A stretch of 64,000 nt of DNA from JAQBQB01 sp963846925 (GCA_963846925.1 CAWJXW010000014.1:186001-250000), one strand, 5' to 3'; positions 1 to 9,228 are shown, counted from the stretch's first letter. Translations and numbers: made by a program. The notes: generated from the sequence alone by a model not told the origin.

Positions 1-907
1 CCGCAAGTACTACGGCGACGTGCGCGCCGTCGACGGGCTCGACCTCGACGTCGGCGCCGGCGAGTGCTTCGGCCTGCTCGGCCCGAACGGCGCCGGCAAG
101 ACGACGACGATCGAGATCTGCGAGGGCCTGCTCGCGCCCCGACTCCGGCGACGTCGAGCTGCTCGGCCTGCGCTGGGACCGCGACGAGACACGAGCTTCG
201 CCAGCGACTCGGCATTCAGCTCCAGGAGACGCAGCTCGCCGAGAAGCTCACGGTCGACGAAGACGGTTCGCCTGTTTCGCAGCTTCTACGCGCGGGGCCG
301 CACCGTCGACGACGTCATCCGCCTCGTCCAGCTCGACGAGAAGCGCGACGCGCGCGTCGGCAAGCTGTCGCGGCGGACAGAAGCAGCGGCTCGCGCTCGC
401 CTGCGCGATCGTCGGCGATCCCGATCTGCTCTTTCTCGACGAGCCGACCACCGGTCTCGACCCGCAGTCGCGCCGCCAGCTCTGGGATCTGATCACCGAA
501 TTCAAGGCGCTCGGCCGCACGATCATGCTCACGACGCACTACATGGACGAGGCGGAGATTCTCTGCGACCGCGTCGCGATCGTCGATCACGGCAAGGTGA
601 TCGCGCTCGGCACGCCGCGCGAGCTGATCGCATCGCTCGGCGCCGAGCACGTCGTGGAGTTCGCGCTGAGCGCCGACGGAACGCAGCTCGACGAAGCCGA
701 CGCTTCGCGCGCTCGACGGCGTGCGCGCCGTGCGGCGCGTCGCCGGCGGCTACGAGCTGCAGGTCGGCGCGCTGCATCGCACCGTGCCCGCGCTGCTCGC
801 GCTTGCTCGCCGAGCGCAAGCTCGAGCTCGCGCAGCTCACGACGCATTCGGCCACGCTCGAGGACGTGTTCGTGTCGCTCACCGGGAGGCAGCTCCGCGA
901 TGAGTGA
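1..907 (+). CDS. ABC transporter ATP-binding protein (5' partial, frame-broken)
   Basis: ATPase subunit of an ABC-2 type exporter, cut by the left window edge. The first readable residues lead into the Walker A motif GPNGAGKTTT. Further on, in shifting frames, come the signature region (LSGGQKQRLALA after removing one base near 370), Walker B and D-loop (LLFLDEPTTGLDP) and the switch histidine in TTHYMDEAE. The C-terminus reads SLTGRQLRDE followed by a stop at 905-907. The frame breaks at least five times, and each break is restored by deleting one base (near 136, 190, 261, 370, 690 and 806), so the gene is probably intact in the organism. The permease start (ATG at 900) overlaps its end. This is the usual two-gene exporter layout. 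The substrate cannot be inferred. Confidence 0.88.
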   Translation, partial: RKYYGDVRAVDGLDLDVGAGECFGLLGPNGAGKTTTIEICEGLLAPRLRRRRAARPALGPRRDTSFASDSAFSSRRRSSPRSSRSTKTVRLFRSFYARGRTVDDVIRLVQLDEKRDARVGKLSRRTEAAARARLRDRRRSRSALSRRADHRSRPAVAPPALGSDHRIQGARPHDHAHDALHGRGGDSLRPRRDRRSRQGDRARHAARADRIARRRARRGVRAERRRNAARRSRRFARSTACAPCGASPAATSCRSARCIAPCPRCSRLLAERKLELAQLTTHSATLEDVFVSLTGRQLRDE

Positions 908-1978
908 TTCGAGAGCATGGCCGAGCGCGACAACGCCTCTCGCTCTGGCAGCTCATCACGGTGCGATTCAAGGAATACATGCGCGAGCCGGAAGCGCTGT
1001 TCTGGTCGTTCGGCTTTCCGATTCTGCTCGCGATCGGCTGGGCATCGCGTTTCGCAGCAAGCCGCCGGACGTCGTTCACGTCGCGGTCGTCGACGGCGCG
1101 CCGCAGGCGGCGGCGCTCACCGAGTCGCTGCGGCGCGACAGCGCGCTCGCGGTCGAACACGCTGCCGCCGGACAGCGCCGCGTGCGGCGCTGCGCACCGG
1201 GCGCGTGGCGCTCGTCGTCGCGCCGACCGGCGATCGGCGCCGTCGCAGTACGAGTACGACGACACGCGCCCGGACGCGCGCACGGCGCGCCTGATGGTGA
1301 ACGACGCCGTCCAGCGCGGCGCCGGGCGGGCGGATCCGCTGCCGTCGACGCGAGCGCCACGTTCGCGAGCGCGGCTCGCGCTACATCGACTTCGTCGTGC
1401 CGGGTCTGCTCGGCATGACGATCATGGGCGGCGGCATCTGGGGACTCGGGCTTCTCGATCGTCGACCAGCGGCGGCAAGAATCTGCTCAAGCGACTCGTC
1501 GCGACGCCGATGTCGCGCGCCGAGTATCTCGCGTCGTACGTGATTTCGCGGCTGGTGCTGCTGACGATCGAGGTCGTCGTGCTTCTCGGGTTCGTCGGTG
1601 CTTGTTGTTCGGCGTGCCGATGCGCGGCTCGCTGGTCGCGATGGCCGCGATCATCGTCGTCGCCGCGCTGGCGTTCGGCGGACTGGGTCTGCTGATCGCG
1701 TCGCGGTCGAAGACGATCGAAGGCGTGTCGGGGCTGATGAACCTCACGATGCTGCCGATGTGGGTGCTGTCGGGCGTGTTCTTCTCGTCGGAGAACTTTC
1801 CGCGCGTGGTGCAGCCGTTCATCAAGGCGCTTCCGCTCACCGCGACGAACGACGCGCTGCGCGCGAACATGCTGCGCGGCGTGCGCGCTTTCCGCGCTCT
1901 GGCCGCAGCTCGCGATACTCGTCGCATGGATGGTCGTTTGCTTCGCGATCGCGCTGCAAGATCTTCCGGTGGCGATGA
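900..1978 (+). CDS. ABC-2 type transporter permease (frame-broken)
   Basis: Membrane subunit partnering the ATPase just upstream; its ATG at 900 overlaps the ATPase end. After the start, the frame of the GTG at 904 reads LSLWQLITVRFKEYMREP and an N-terminal membrane helix (FWSFGFPILLAIGW), which is typical of ABC-2 permeases with a large extracytoplasmic loop before the remaining helices. The C-terminal half is readable from about 1602: hydrophobic helices (VAMAAIIVVAALAFGGLGLL), the family-typical stretch LTMLPMWVLSGVFFSSENFP, and LPLTATNDALRANML. It ends near 1978. Several single-base frame breaks lie between 930 and 1600. Family assignment is firm; the transported molecule is unknown. Confidence 0.82.
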
Positions 1979-3491
1979 CGGGCGGCGATGACGCGGCGAC
2001 CTGCCGCGCGACGAGCTGCGTCGAGCACGGTCGCGCGGTGCTCGACTGGATCGCCGACTATCTCGAGCATCCCGAGCGCTATCCGGTGCTGTCGCGGCGC
2101 GAGCCGGGCGAGATTCGACGCGTCGCTTCCCGTCGTCGCCGCCGGCCGACGGGCGAGCCGCTCGACGCGATTCTCGCGCGATTTCGAGTCGAAGATCATT
2201 CCCGGCATCACGCACTGGAATCACCCGGCGTTCTTCGGCTACTTCGCGACGTCGTCGTCGGTGCCGGGAATTCTCGCCGAGATGCTGGCCGCGACGCTCG
2301 ACGTGAAGGCGATGCTGTGGAAGACGTCGCCGGCCGCGACGGAGCTCGAGCAGGTCGTGACGGACTGGCTGCGTCAGATGCTCGGACTTGAGCGACGGCT
2401 GGTTCGGCATCACGACCGACACCGCGTCGATCTCGTCGATGCTCGCGCTCGCCGCGGCGCGCGAGGCGCAGCCGGAGCTCGCGATTCGCGAACGCGGCAT
2501 GGCCGGGCGCACGGATCTGCCGCGGCTCCGCGTCTACTGCGTCGGCGCACGCGCATTCGTCGATCGACAAGGCGGCGCTCGCGCTCGGGACTCGGGCTCG
2601 AGAACGTCGTGCAAGATCGCCGACGACGACGGAATTTCGAATGCGGCCCGACGCTGCTCGCCGCGGCCATCGCGGCCGATCGCGCGCAGCGGATTTCTGC
2701 CGCTCGCCTGCGTCGCGACCGTCGGCACGACGAGCATGGCGAGCATCGATCCCGTGCCGGCGATCGCGGAGATCTGCCGGCGCGAGAGCGTCTGGCTGCA
2801 CGTCGACGGCGCGTACGGCGGCGTGCTCGCGATCGCGCCCGAGTATCCGCTACATCCTCGACGGCGTGGAGCGGCGCGGACTCGCTCGTCGTGAATCCGC
2901 ACAAGTGGCTGTTCACGCCGTTCGACTGCTCGGTGCTCTATCATCAAGCGCGCCGGACGTGCTGAAGCGCGCGTTCTCGCTCGTGCCGGAGTATCTCGTG
3001 ACGCGCGAGCAGGACGAGGTCGTCAACTACATGGACTACGGCGTGCAGCTCGGCCGCCGGTTTCGCGCGCTCAAGCTGTGGATGGTCATTCGCGCGTTCG
3101 GCGTCGACGGCCTGGCCGAGCGGCTGCGCGCGCACTGCGCGCTCGCGCGCACGTTCGCGGAATGGGTGGAGAGCGAACGCCGACTGGGAGTTGATGGCGC
3201 CGGTCGCCTTTTCGCTCGTCTGCTTTCGCTACGCGCCCGACAGGCGTGAGCGACGACGGAGCTGCGACCGAGATCAACGAGGCGATCATGCACGCCGTGA
3301 ACGCGGGCGGCGAAGTGTTCCTGTCGCACACGAAGCTGAACGGCCGATTCACGCTGCGACTCGCGATCGGGAACATCCGGACGGCAGAAGCGCCACGTCG
3401 CGCTGGCGTGGGAGCTTTTGCAAGGCCGAAGCGTCAAAGGCACCAAAGAGCGAAAACGGCGTCAAGAGCGAGTCAGACTCATCGCGCTTGA
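1975..3491 (+). CDS. Pyridoxal-phosphate-dependent group II decarboxylase (frame-broken)
   Basis: Group II amino-acid decarboxylase of the aromatic-L-amino-acid/tyrosine decarboxylase type, a cytoplasmic PLP enzyme that makes an amine from an amino acid. Readable in order: VLDWIADYLEHPERYPVLSR, the substrate/PLP region THWNHPAFFGYFATSSSVPG, FGITTDTASISSMLALAAAR, LACVATVGTTSMASIDPVP, VWLHVDGAYGG (PLP-binding Asp) and SLVVNPHKWLFTPFDCSVL, where HK contains the Schiff-base lysine. The C-terminal domain reads VPEYLVTREQDEVVNYMDYG and RFRALKLWMVIRAFG. About ten frame breaks can each be repaired by removing one base, for example near 2612, 2850, 3180, 3239 and 3386. Start (ATG 1975 or 1988) and stop are uncertain; translation after WELLQ near 3420 is not reliable. 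Substrate not predictable. Confidence 0.85.
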
Positions 3492-3498
3492 CGCCGTT
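3455..3498. terminator. Bidirectional hairpin terminator between convergent genes
   Basis: A 12-bp perfect inverted repeat, AACGGCGTCAAG at 3455-3466 and CTTGACGCCGTT at 3487-3498, encloses a smaller GAGTC/GACTC hairpin. On the minus strand the stem is followed by a T-rich run. It lies between the convergent decarboxylase (+) and msrA (-), where a shared terminator is expected. The decarboxylase frame is uncertain here, so some of the left arm may be coding. Confidence 0.55.
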
Positions 3499-3521
3499 CT
3501 CGATTTGTCGCGTCGTCGCTG

Positions 3522-4175
3522 TTACTCGTGCGCAGCGAGCTTGTCCGTGAAGAACTGCGGGAAACTGCTTCTTCAGATTCACGACCTTCGGCGCGTCGTT
3601 GATCACGATGTACGGCTGGTCGGGATGCAGCTCGGCGTAGTTCTGGTGGTACGCCTCGGCGCGGTAAGAAGTCCTTGAGCTTCGCGACCTGCGTGACGAT
3701 CGGCTTCGAGTACAGTGCGCGCCTTGAGCTGATCGATGTACGCCTCGGCCATGTCCTTCTGCTCGTCGGTCATGTAGAAGAGCGCCGACCGATACTGCGT
3801 GCCGACGTCCGGGCCCTGGCGGTTGAGCTGCGTCGGATCGTGCGCGACGCGAGAAGAAGATCTCGCATCAGGTCGGCGAACGAGACCTGCGACGGATCGA
3901 ACACCACGCGCACCGACTCGGCGTGACCCGTCGCGCCCCGAGCTGACGTCTTCGTAGTCGGGGTGATCCTTCGTCCCGCCGGCGTAGCCCGACGTCGCGC
4001 TGATGACGCCCTTCATGTGCTGGAACACAGACTGAATGCCCCAGAAACAGCCGCCGGCGAACACGGCCGTTTCGGTCTTCGGCGGCGCGGCGCTCGGGCG
4101 CGCCATGGCCGTTGTGGCCGAGGCCGCCGCTACGAAACCGGCCGCGATGATTCCGCGAGTCAAACCACGCATCAT
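3522..4175 (-). CDS. msrA: Peptide-methionine (S)-S-oxide reductase with signal peptide (frame-broken)
   Basis: Repairs oxidised methionine in proteins, reducing the S-epimer of methionine sulfoxide with thioredoxin-type donors. The catalytic motif FAGGCFWGIQSVFQ is present, followed by KGVISATSGYAGG and HPDYEDVSSG; the C-terminus reads INDAPKVVNLKKQFP and, after removing one base, FFTDKLAAHE with stop at 3522-3524. Start is the ATG at 4173-4175, preceded by a good ribosome-binding site (GGAGGGTGGG). The N-terminus (MMRGLTRGIIAAGFVAAASA) looks like a signal peptide, so this is probably a periplasmic MsrA. Breaks near 3550, 3670, 3715 and 3850 look like single-base insertions. The upstream dedA frame runs into this ORF without a stop. 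I read that as another insertion: removing one base upstream gives an ATGA-type stop/start overlap. Confidence 0.9.
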
Positions 4176-4179
4176 GATC

Positions 4180-4864
4180 CCACCCTCCGTTCCTTTGAGT
4201 CGTTCAACGGCCGTCCTTCCCCTCGCCCGAATCGCGTTCTCCGTCCTCCGGACCTCCTGGCGTCGCGCATCTCGGACCGTGTCGCCGGCCGCCAGCACTT
4301 CGACCACTTCGTCCTCGACGTGCCTGGCTCGCATGATCCAGAACCCGATGGCCAATAACAGAACGAACAACCCGACCAAATAGTTCTCGTAGCGGCGAAC
4401 GTGTCCGAGAACGATCAGCGTCGTCTCGGCCGAACGCCCAGCCCGATCACCGTGAAGACGACCGCCCAGCGTCAGCGCAGCTGATCGCGCTTCCAATCAA
4501 ATAGACCGGCAGCGGCACCCGCGCCGCGCCGCAGGCGATCGGGAGCGTCAGCCGCAATCCATACGCCCACCGCACCGCCAGCGGATGCACGCCACGGATG
4601 CCGCCGGACGATCTTGAACGCCCGGACCATCCAATCGCGAAGCCGCGGCCACCGCTGCCGAGCCCATCGCCGTGCCAGCGCCCAACATAGTACAACCCGA
4701 GGTCGGCGAGCCACGTTCCGATCGCTATCGAGAACATCACGGTGGAGAGCCGGAGATGGCGGTCGTGCGCCACCAGCCCGCCGATCAGCGGCGTCGCTTC
4801 CTCCGTGACGATGCCGCGTCACGCCGAGCGTGATGTACGCCCACAGTTGGTGGAGCGCGGCCAT
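4180..4864 (-). CDS. DedA-family membrane protein (frame-broken)
   Basis: DedA/SNARE-associated integral membrane protein; the family is implicated in lipid flipping and envelope homeostasis. Readable segments from the ATG at 4864: MAALHQLWAYITLGVTG, then in the next frame STVMFSIAIGTWLADLGLYYVGRW and GRWARQRWPRLRDWMVRAF, then LAVRWAYGLRLTLPIACGA and VPLPVYLIGSAISCA, and a final helix ENYLVGLFVLLLAIGFWIMR with a charged cytoplasmic tail. The order (short N-terminal helix, GDxxxYxxGR-like segment, RxxPxxR-like segment, two helices) matches DedA. Several single-base breaks lie between 4440 and 4815. The 3' end is uncertain because the frame continues into msrA. Confidence 0.75.
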
Positions 4865-4930
4865 GGCCTGCGGATGCCGCGTCGCGATCTGCAGCAGCGC
4901 GAAAATGGTTGTCGCCCTCGAGGCGATTTC

Positions 4931-4941
4931 GGGGGGGGGGG
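4931..4941. repeat. Run of 11 G
   Basis: An uninterrupted run of eleven G lies in the 90-bp gap between the start of the frame-broken DedA gene and the stop codon of the intact aminotransferase. It is the longest homopolymer I noticed. Because it lies at the border between a noisy and a clean stretch, it could be an assembly or sequencing artefact rather than a biological element. Confidence 0.6.
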
Positions 4942-4954
4942 AAGTAAGGGCGAT

Positions 4955-5845
4955 TCAGGGCGAGATCGACGCGACCGCGGGCGGATCCGCGGGACGCAGC
5001 GCGTCGAGCCGCGCGCGCAATTCGGCGTGCAGGCGGCGCGCGATCGGCCCAGGCGTGCCGTCGCCGACGGGCTTGCCGTCGATTCGCACGACGGGCATGA
5101 CGTCGGTCGTCGTCCCCAGCAGGAACAGCTCCTCGAGTCGGTGAAGGTCGCGCTCGCCGAATGCCTCCTCGTGCACGGACATCCCGCGCGACCGCGCGAT
5201 GTCGAGCACGATGTCGCGCGTGATCCCGGGAAGAATGAGGTGGTTCGCCTGGTGCGTGCGAAGCACCCCGTCCAGCACGCCGACGACGTTGGTGTGCGAT
5301 CCCTCGGTCACGACGCCGTCGCGGATCATGATCGCTTCGATCGCGTGTCGCTCCTCGGCCGCCTGTTTCGCCAGCACGTTGGGAAGGAGCTGAATCGACT
5401 TGATGTCGCATCGGAGCCAGCGCACGTCGGGCACGGTGATGCACTCGGCGCCGCGCTCGCGGACGTCCTCCGGCGTGGTGAGCCGGTTCACGGTCGCGTA
5501 CACCGTGGGTGAAACGCCGCCCTTCGGGAAATGGTGCGTCCGCGGCGCCACGCCGCGCGTGATCTCGACGTAAAACGTCGCATCGCCGTCCAGGAGATCG
5601 GAGTCCGTCAACAGCCGGCGAGCGATGTCGTGCAGCCGATCCGGCGTAGCAACGTCGGGGCGCGGGATTCTCAGCTCGTCCAGCCCGCGATGAAGGCGCG
5701 CCACATGGCGCTCGCTCTCGAACAACGAACCGCCGACCGCGCGCCATACTTCGTACACGCCGTCGCCGAACACGAAGCCGCGGTCGTCGACCGGAACGGA
5801 GGCGGCGGAGCGAGGTAGGAAGTGGCCGTTGAGATACGCGAGCAC
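4955..5845 (-). CDS. D-amino-acid (D-alanine) transaminase, class IV aminotransferase
   Basis: A 296-residue fold-type IV PLP aminotransferase, closest in appearance to D-alanine transaminase, which interconverts D-amino acids and 2-oxo acids in the cytoplasm and supplies D-Ala/D-Glu for the cell wall. Visible features: YLNGHFLPRSAASVPVDDRG and FGDGVYEVWRAVGG near the N-terminus, RWLRCDIKSIQLLPNVLAKQ with the catalytic lysine in the DIKS segment, EGSHTNV, LPGITRDIVLDIAR, and LFLLGTTTDVMPVVRIDG. The ORF is open far upstream of this, but that part is antisense to the GNAT gene. I chose the GTG at 5845; no clear ribosome-binding site is seen, so the start is tentative. Divergent from the GNAT gene, 57 bp away. 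Branched-chain aminotransferase or aminodeoxychorismate lyase are less likely alternatives. Confidence 0.88.
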   Translation of the reverse strand: MLAYLNGHFLPRSAASVPVDDRGFVFGDGVYEVWRAVGGSLFESERHVARLHRGLDELRIPRPDVATPDRLHDIARRLLTDSDLLDGDATFYVEITRGVAPRTHHFPKGGVSPTVYATVNRLTTPEDVRERGAECITVPDVRWLRCDIKSIQLLPNVLAKQAAEERHAIEAIMIRDGVVTEGSHTNVVGVLDGVLRTHQANHLILPGITRDIVLDIARSRGMSVHEEAFGERDLHRLEELFLLGTTTDVMPVVRIDGKPVGDGTPGPIARRLHAELRARLDALRPADPPAVASISP

Positions 5846-5902
5846 GTGGCGGAACAAGAAGGGTGATCGATTAGAAGGTAAGTTGGGTCGGGTACTCGGC
5901 AC

Positions 5903-6421
5903 ATGTCCAACGTCATCCTCGAAACGAAGCGCCTCCGGCTGCGCGAGCTCGCGGCGAGCGATCTGGATTTCGTCGCCACCATGCTCGACGACGCCGACGT
6001 CATGCGTTACTACCCGCAGCGCCTCGACCGCGCGGCCTCGCTGGCGTGGATCGAGCGCCAGCAAATGCGGTACGCACGCGACGGACACGGGCTGTGGCTC
6101 GTTCTCGATCGCGAGACGGACGAACCCGTCGGACAGGTCGGGCTCGTCACGCACGAGCTGAAGGGACTGCCGAGGAGCAGATATCCGGAAATTGGGTATC
6201 TGCTGCACAGACCGTTCTGGCATCGCGGGTTCGCGACCGAAGCGGCCGCCGGCGTGCGTGACTACGCGTTTCGCGCACGGCGCTACGACCAGGTGATCTC
6301 GCTCATCCGGGCCGTGAACGAACCGTCGCAAGCTGTGGCGCGACGGCTTGGCATGTCGATCATCGGCGAGACGGAGTTTGCCGGGCTGCCGCACCTCGTG
6401 TTTGGACTGAACGCGCTGTGA
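5903..6421 (+). CDS. GNAT-family N-acetyltransferase
   Basis: A 172-residue acetyltransferase of the RimJ/RimL-like GNAT group, using acetyl-CoA to acetylate an amine or protein N-terminus. It starts MSNVILETKRLRLRELAASD, the typical opening for this group. The acetyl-CoA motif A is in GYLLHRPFWHRGFATEAAAG, with motif B following (YDQVISLIRAVNEPSQAVAR and RLGMSIIGE). Full length for the family and free of frame breaks. It is transcribed away from the D-amino-acid transaminase. The substrate is not predictable from sequence; members include ribosomal-protein and antibiotic acetyltransferases. Confidence 0.88.
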   Translation: MSNVILETKRLRLRELAASDLDFVATMLDDADVMRYYPQRLDRAASLAWIERQQMRYARDGHGLWLVLDRETDEPVGQVGLVTHELKGLPRSRYPEIGYLLHRPFWHRGFATEAAAGVRDYAFRARRYDQVISLIRAVNEPSQAVARRLGMSIIGETEFAGLPHLVFGLNAL

Positions 6422-6553
6422 CCATGAGGGTTTCACAGAATCCTTTACATCTATCACGGTCGTCGGCGGGACCCGCCTTCGCCGCTCGCTCGACTTGCGA
6501 CTCGCGGAAGTTGGCCGTCCATTCCGCTGATGTCATTCGTCTGGGGACGGACG

Positions 6554-7990
6554 ATGCGTGCCTCGGTCGCCGTCGGGGCAGCGCTCTTCTGCCTGCCATC
6601 GGCCTCGATCGCGCAGCGCGCGAGTGTTTCGAGGGCTGATTCCGCGCTCGTGCGACGCATCTTGTCCGCGGAGGATCGCCGAGACGCCGACGACGTCGCG
6701 CTGAAGGAAGGCCGGGAGAGCTCGAACGAGCGCATTCGCGTGCTCGCCGTTCGGGCCATCGGGCGTATCGGTGATCCGCGGTTTGCCGCTCGAGACTCGC
6801 TGCCTCCTCCGCGACCGCCGATGCCATGGCCGGAGCCGGCGTGGCGACTGCGGTATCGTGCGCTGACTGCTCAGTCGGACTGCGGCACTATTCGTGGCGC
6901 GCTCGCCGACAGCACGTGGCAGGTGCGACTTCACGCCGCCGATCTGGCTGGCCAGTCGTGCGCGAGCGACGCCTCCGTCGTGAAGATCCTCGATCAATGG
7001 ATCGCGCTGGTGCCGGCCGACGCGTCGCAACACGCTCGCGGCGGTGTGGCCTGGCAGGCGGCGGCGCACGCGATCGTGGCGCTGGCCCGCGTCGATCCGT
7101 CGGACGCGCGGCGTCGGCTTCCCGCCTTGGCGGAGCACCGTCAATGGCAGCTGCGGATGTACGCCGCGCGGGCGGCCGGTGTCCTCTCGGACACGGCCAG
7201 TCTGCGAAAGCTCGCGCGCGACGCGAACGACAACGTGAAGGAACGAGCGATCGACGCGCTGAGCGCGCTCACGGGACACGGCGACGACCAGATCTTTCTC
7301 GCGGTGATCAACTCGCCAAGCGCGGGCGCCCAGGCTGTCCGCGCCGCGGCGCGCGCATTGCTCGGCTCCGCGGATCCCGGTGCGCACGCCGCGGAGAACG
7401 CAGCGTTCGCCCGCTGGGTCGCGCGCGACAACGCGTCGGCGCGGGACGCGCGCGTCGCGCTCCTCGCCGCGGCGGGGCGGCCGGCGAGCGACGATCGGCC
7501 GCCGACGACGCGCGTGGATTTGCCGGCTCGCGCGGTCGCGCTGGCGTTGGGCACGGAGGCGCGCGTGCGCGTCACGATGGCGCGAGAGAGCGGCGGCGGC
7601 TCATTCGTCGTGCGCATGCGGGGCGACGTCGCGCCGATCATGGTCGCGCGCGTGCTCGCGCTCGTGCAGTCCGGCTACTACAACGGGTACGGATGGCACC
7701 GCGTCGAGCCGGACTTCGTGATCCAGGGGCCCAGTCACGGGGACAACGAGTACGTCGGCTACTCGCGCTACTTCCGCGACGAGCTCGGGCCGGTACCGCA
7801 CGCCCGCGGCACGGTGGGGATGAGCACGCGCGGCCACGACACCGGCGACGGCCAGTGGTTCGTCAACCTGCGCGACAACCTGCGCCTGGGCCGAGACTAC
7901 TCGGTGTTCGGTGACGTGGTCGAGGGGATGGACGTCGTGGACGGCATCCTCGAGGGCGACGTGATCGCTCGAATCGAGGAAATCCGGTAG
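6554..7990 (+). CDS. Secreted HEAT-repeat protein with C-terminal cyclophilin-type peptidyl-prolyl isomerase domain
   Basis: A 478-residue exported protein. From the ATG at 6554 it begins with a signal peptide (MRASVAVGAALFCLPSASIA, cleavage near AQ). An upstream ATG at 6530 would add eight residues and spoil the signal. Residues about 35-330 contain helical repeats of HEAT/PBS type, for example RIRVLAVRAIGRIGDPRF, WQLRMYAARAAGVLSDTA and NVKERAIDALSALTG. The last ~135 residues are a cyclophilin domain: GYYNGYGWHRVEPDFVIQGP, RDELGPVPHARGTVGMSTRG, TGDGQWFVNLRDN, SVFGDVVEGMDVVD. It probably assists folding of exported proteins, with the repeats giving client binding; this is inference. It ends 5 bp before a short downstream ORF. 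Confidence 0.88.
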   Translation: MRASVAVGAALFCLPSASIAQRASVSRADSALVRRILSAEDRRDADDVALKEGRESSNERIRVLAVRAIGRIGDPRFAARDSLPPPRPPMPWPEPAWRLRYRALTAQSDCGTIRGALADSTWQVRLHAADLAGQSCASDASVVKILDQWIALVPADASQHARGGVAWQAAAHAIVALARVDPSDARRRLPALAEHRQWQLRMYAARAAGVLSDTASLRKLARDANDNVKERAIDALSALTGHGDDQIFLAVINSPSAGAQAVRAAARALLGSADPGAHAAENAAFARWVARDNASARDARVALLAAAGRPASDDRPPTTRVDLPARAVALALGTEARVRVTMARESGGGSFVVRMRGDVAPIMVARVLALVQSGYYNGYGWHRVEPDFVIQGPSHGDNEYVGYSRYFRDELGPVPHARGTVGMSTRGHDTGDGQWFVNLRDNLRLGRDYSVFGDVVEGMDVVDGILEGDVIARIEEIR

Positions 7991-7995
7991 CGAGC

Positions 7996-8125
7996 ATGGC
8001 GAAGCACCCTCGAACGTCGCGCGAGCGCTATCTCGGTTTCGTCGACGACTATCGGCTCCGTCGACTCGACGAGTCGACGGAGGCGAACGGCGCCAGGCCC
8101 GCCGCGGCGCAGCCCGCTCGGCGGC
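7996..8125 (+). pseudogene. Possible truncated N-terminus of an ABC transporter permease/ATPase
   Basis: ATG at 7996, six bases after the stop of the cyclophilin gene, opens a frame reading MAKHPRTSRERYLGFVDDYR, then RLRRLDESTEANGARP and a basic stretch. From memory this resembles the cytoplasmic N-terminal tail of MsbA-like ABC transporters in related phyla, where it is followed by membrane helices. Here the frame stops making sense near 8110-8130, where the opposite strand begins to encode a membrane glycosyltransferase. It is therefore either a decayed fragment or a gene cut by a false assembly join. It could also be a chance ORF. Confidence 0.35.
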
Positions 8126-9228
8126 GCAGGCACACCGCGATCACGATACCGACGCTCGGGAGGAACAGCGTCCGCTCGGGCGAGCACGATGCTCGTCGGG
8201 ACAATGTTGCTCACCGGGAAAGAGGGACACCGCGCACCAGAGGAGTCCGAAGCTCACGCCCGGCGCGGCGCGCCGTCTGGCCGCGACGATCGCGACGACG
8301 GTCGCCGCGAGGAGCGCGAGGCCGAGCAACTCGTGAGGGCCCATGCCCGTCGATGCCACGATCTCGTTCGGCGAGTAGTCGATCTGCAGATGGGCGGGCC
8401 AGAGGAGCAGCCGGAGACCATTTCGGCACGACCTGCAGCATCGTCAGCATCCGGCCGCCGAGGCTCGCGCCGACGAGCGCCTCGGCGTGACGCACCGACG
8501 ACGCGGCCGGCGAGCACGAGGGTGCGAACCCCGACCAGCACGACGGCGACCGCGCCGAGCATCGCGTATCCGCGCCAGAGACGGTCACGCGCTCGGCGAG
8601 CGGTTTGCCGTCAACGAGAAAGAGCTCGGCGGCGAGGAGAAGCCCCGGGAGAATGAACCCGTTCTCTTTCGTGAGAACGGCGAGCCCGTAGAGCGCCGCG
8701 AGTACGCACCAATCGCGCGACGTCGAGCGATCCGGCGCGGCGCTTGTCGACGTAGCGGCAGACCGCGACGAGAGAGAAGATCGCGACCAGCAGCTCTCCC
8801 TGGTTCACTCCCTGCACGACCGCTTCGACGTGAACCGGATGCGCCGCGAAGAGCACTCCCGCGGCGAGCGCCGCGCCGCGCGACATGACTCTCGACGCGA
8901 GCGCGAAGACGAGCAGCGCGGCCAGCGCGTAGAGCATGATGCTGACCAATCGAAAGACGAGCGGCCCGCCCGCTCCGATCACGTATTGGAGCGCGAGGGA
9001 GAGAGAGGCGACCGGCCGATACAGGTCGGGCAAATGCGGGGCGGCCCAATACGGGGTCGTCAGAAACTCGAGCCAGCGCCCCACGTCGAGAATGCGATCG
9101 TCGTGGAGGATGACCAGAATGTCGTCGTAGGCGAAATCGTTGCGGACGCCGGCGATCGAAGCGGCGAGCGCGGTGAACGCGACGAGGAGGCGGTGCTGCC
9201 GGAGGGTCTGTTTTTCGGTGGGATGCAT
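8049..9228 (-). CDS. Membrane glycosyltransferase-like protein, O-mannosyltransferase/TMTC type (frame-broken, truncated)
   Basis: A multi-span membrane protein resembling the glycosyltransferase part of TMTC/TPR O-mannosyl transferases. From the ATG at 9228 (MHPTEKQTLRQHRLLVAFTA) it has the luminal catalytic-type segment NDFAYDDILVILHDDRI, YRPVASLSLALQYVIG, GVLFAAHPVHVEAVVQGVNQ and LTKENGFILPGLLL. After frame breaks it continues with QVVPKWSRLLLWPAHLQIDY, GLLWCAVSLFPVSNIVPTS and ERTLFLPSVGIVIAV, the family-typical end of the catalytic half. It then stops at 8049-8051 without the further helices and TPRs normally seen. Breaks lie between 8200 and 8750 only. The missing C-terminus may be due to a false join near 8.1 kb. 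Confidence 0.7.
8056..8082. repeat. Perfect 12-bp hairpin
   Basis: CTCCGTCGACTC at 8056-8067 and its exact complement GAGTCGACGGAG at 8071-8082 are separated by three bases. The hairpin lies in the short ORF that begins at 7996 and inside the apparent tail of the convergent glycosyltransferase. There is no T-run, so an intrinsic terminator is not clear. It sits within 50-70 bp of a suspected assembly junction. Confidence 0.6.

Noticed and set aside
1..4864. Decay of the whole ABC/decarboxylase/msrA/dedA block into pseudogenes
   Set aside because: Motifs are intact on both sides of every break, and each break is fixed by deleting one base. That pattern is sequencing error rather than gene decay.
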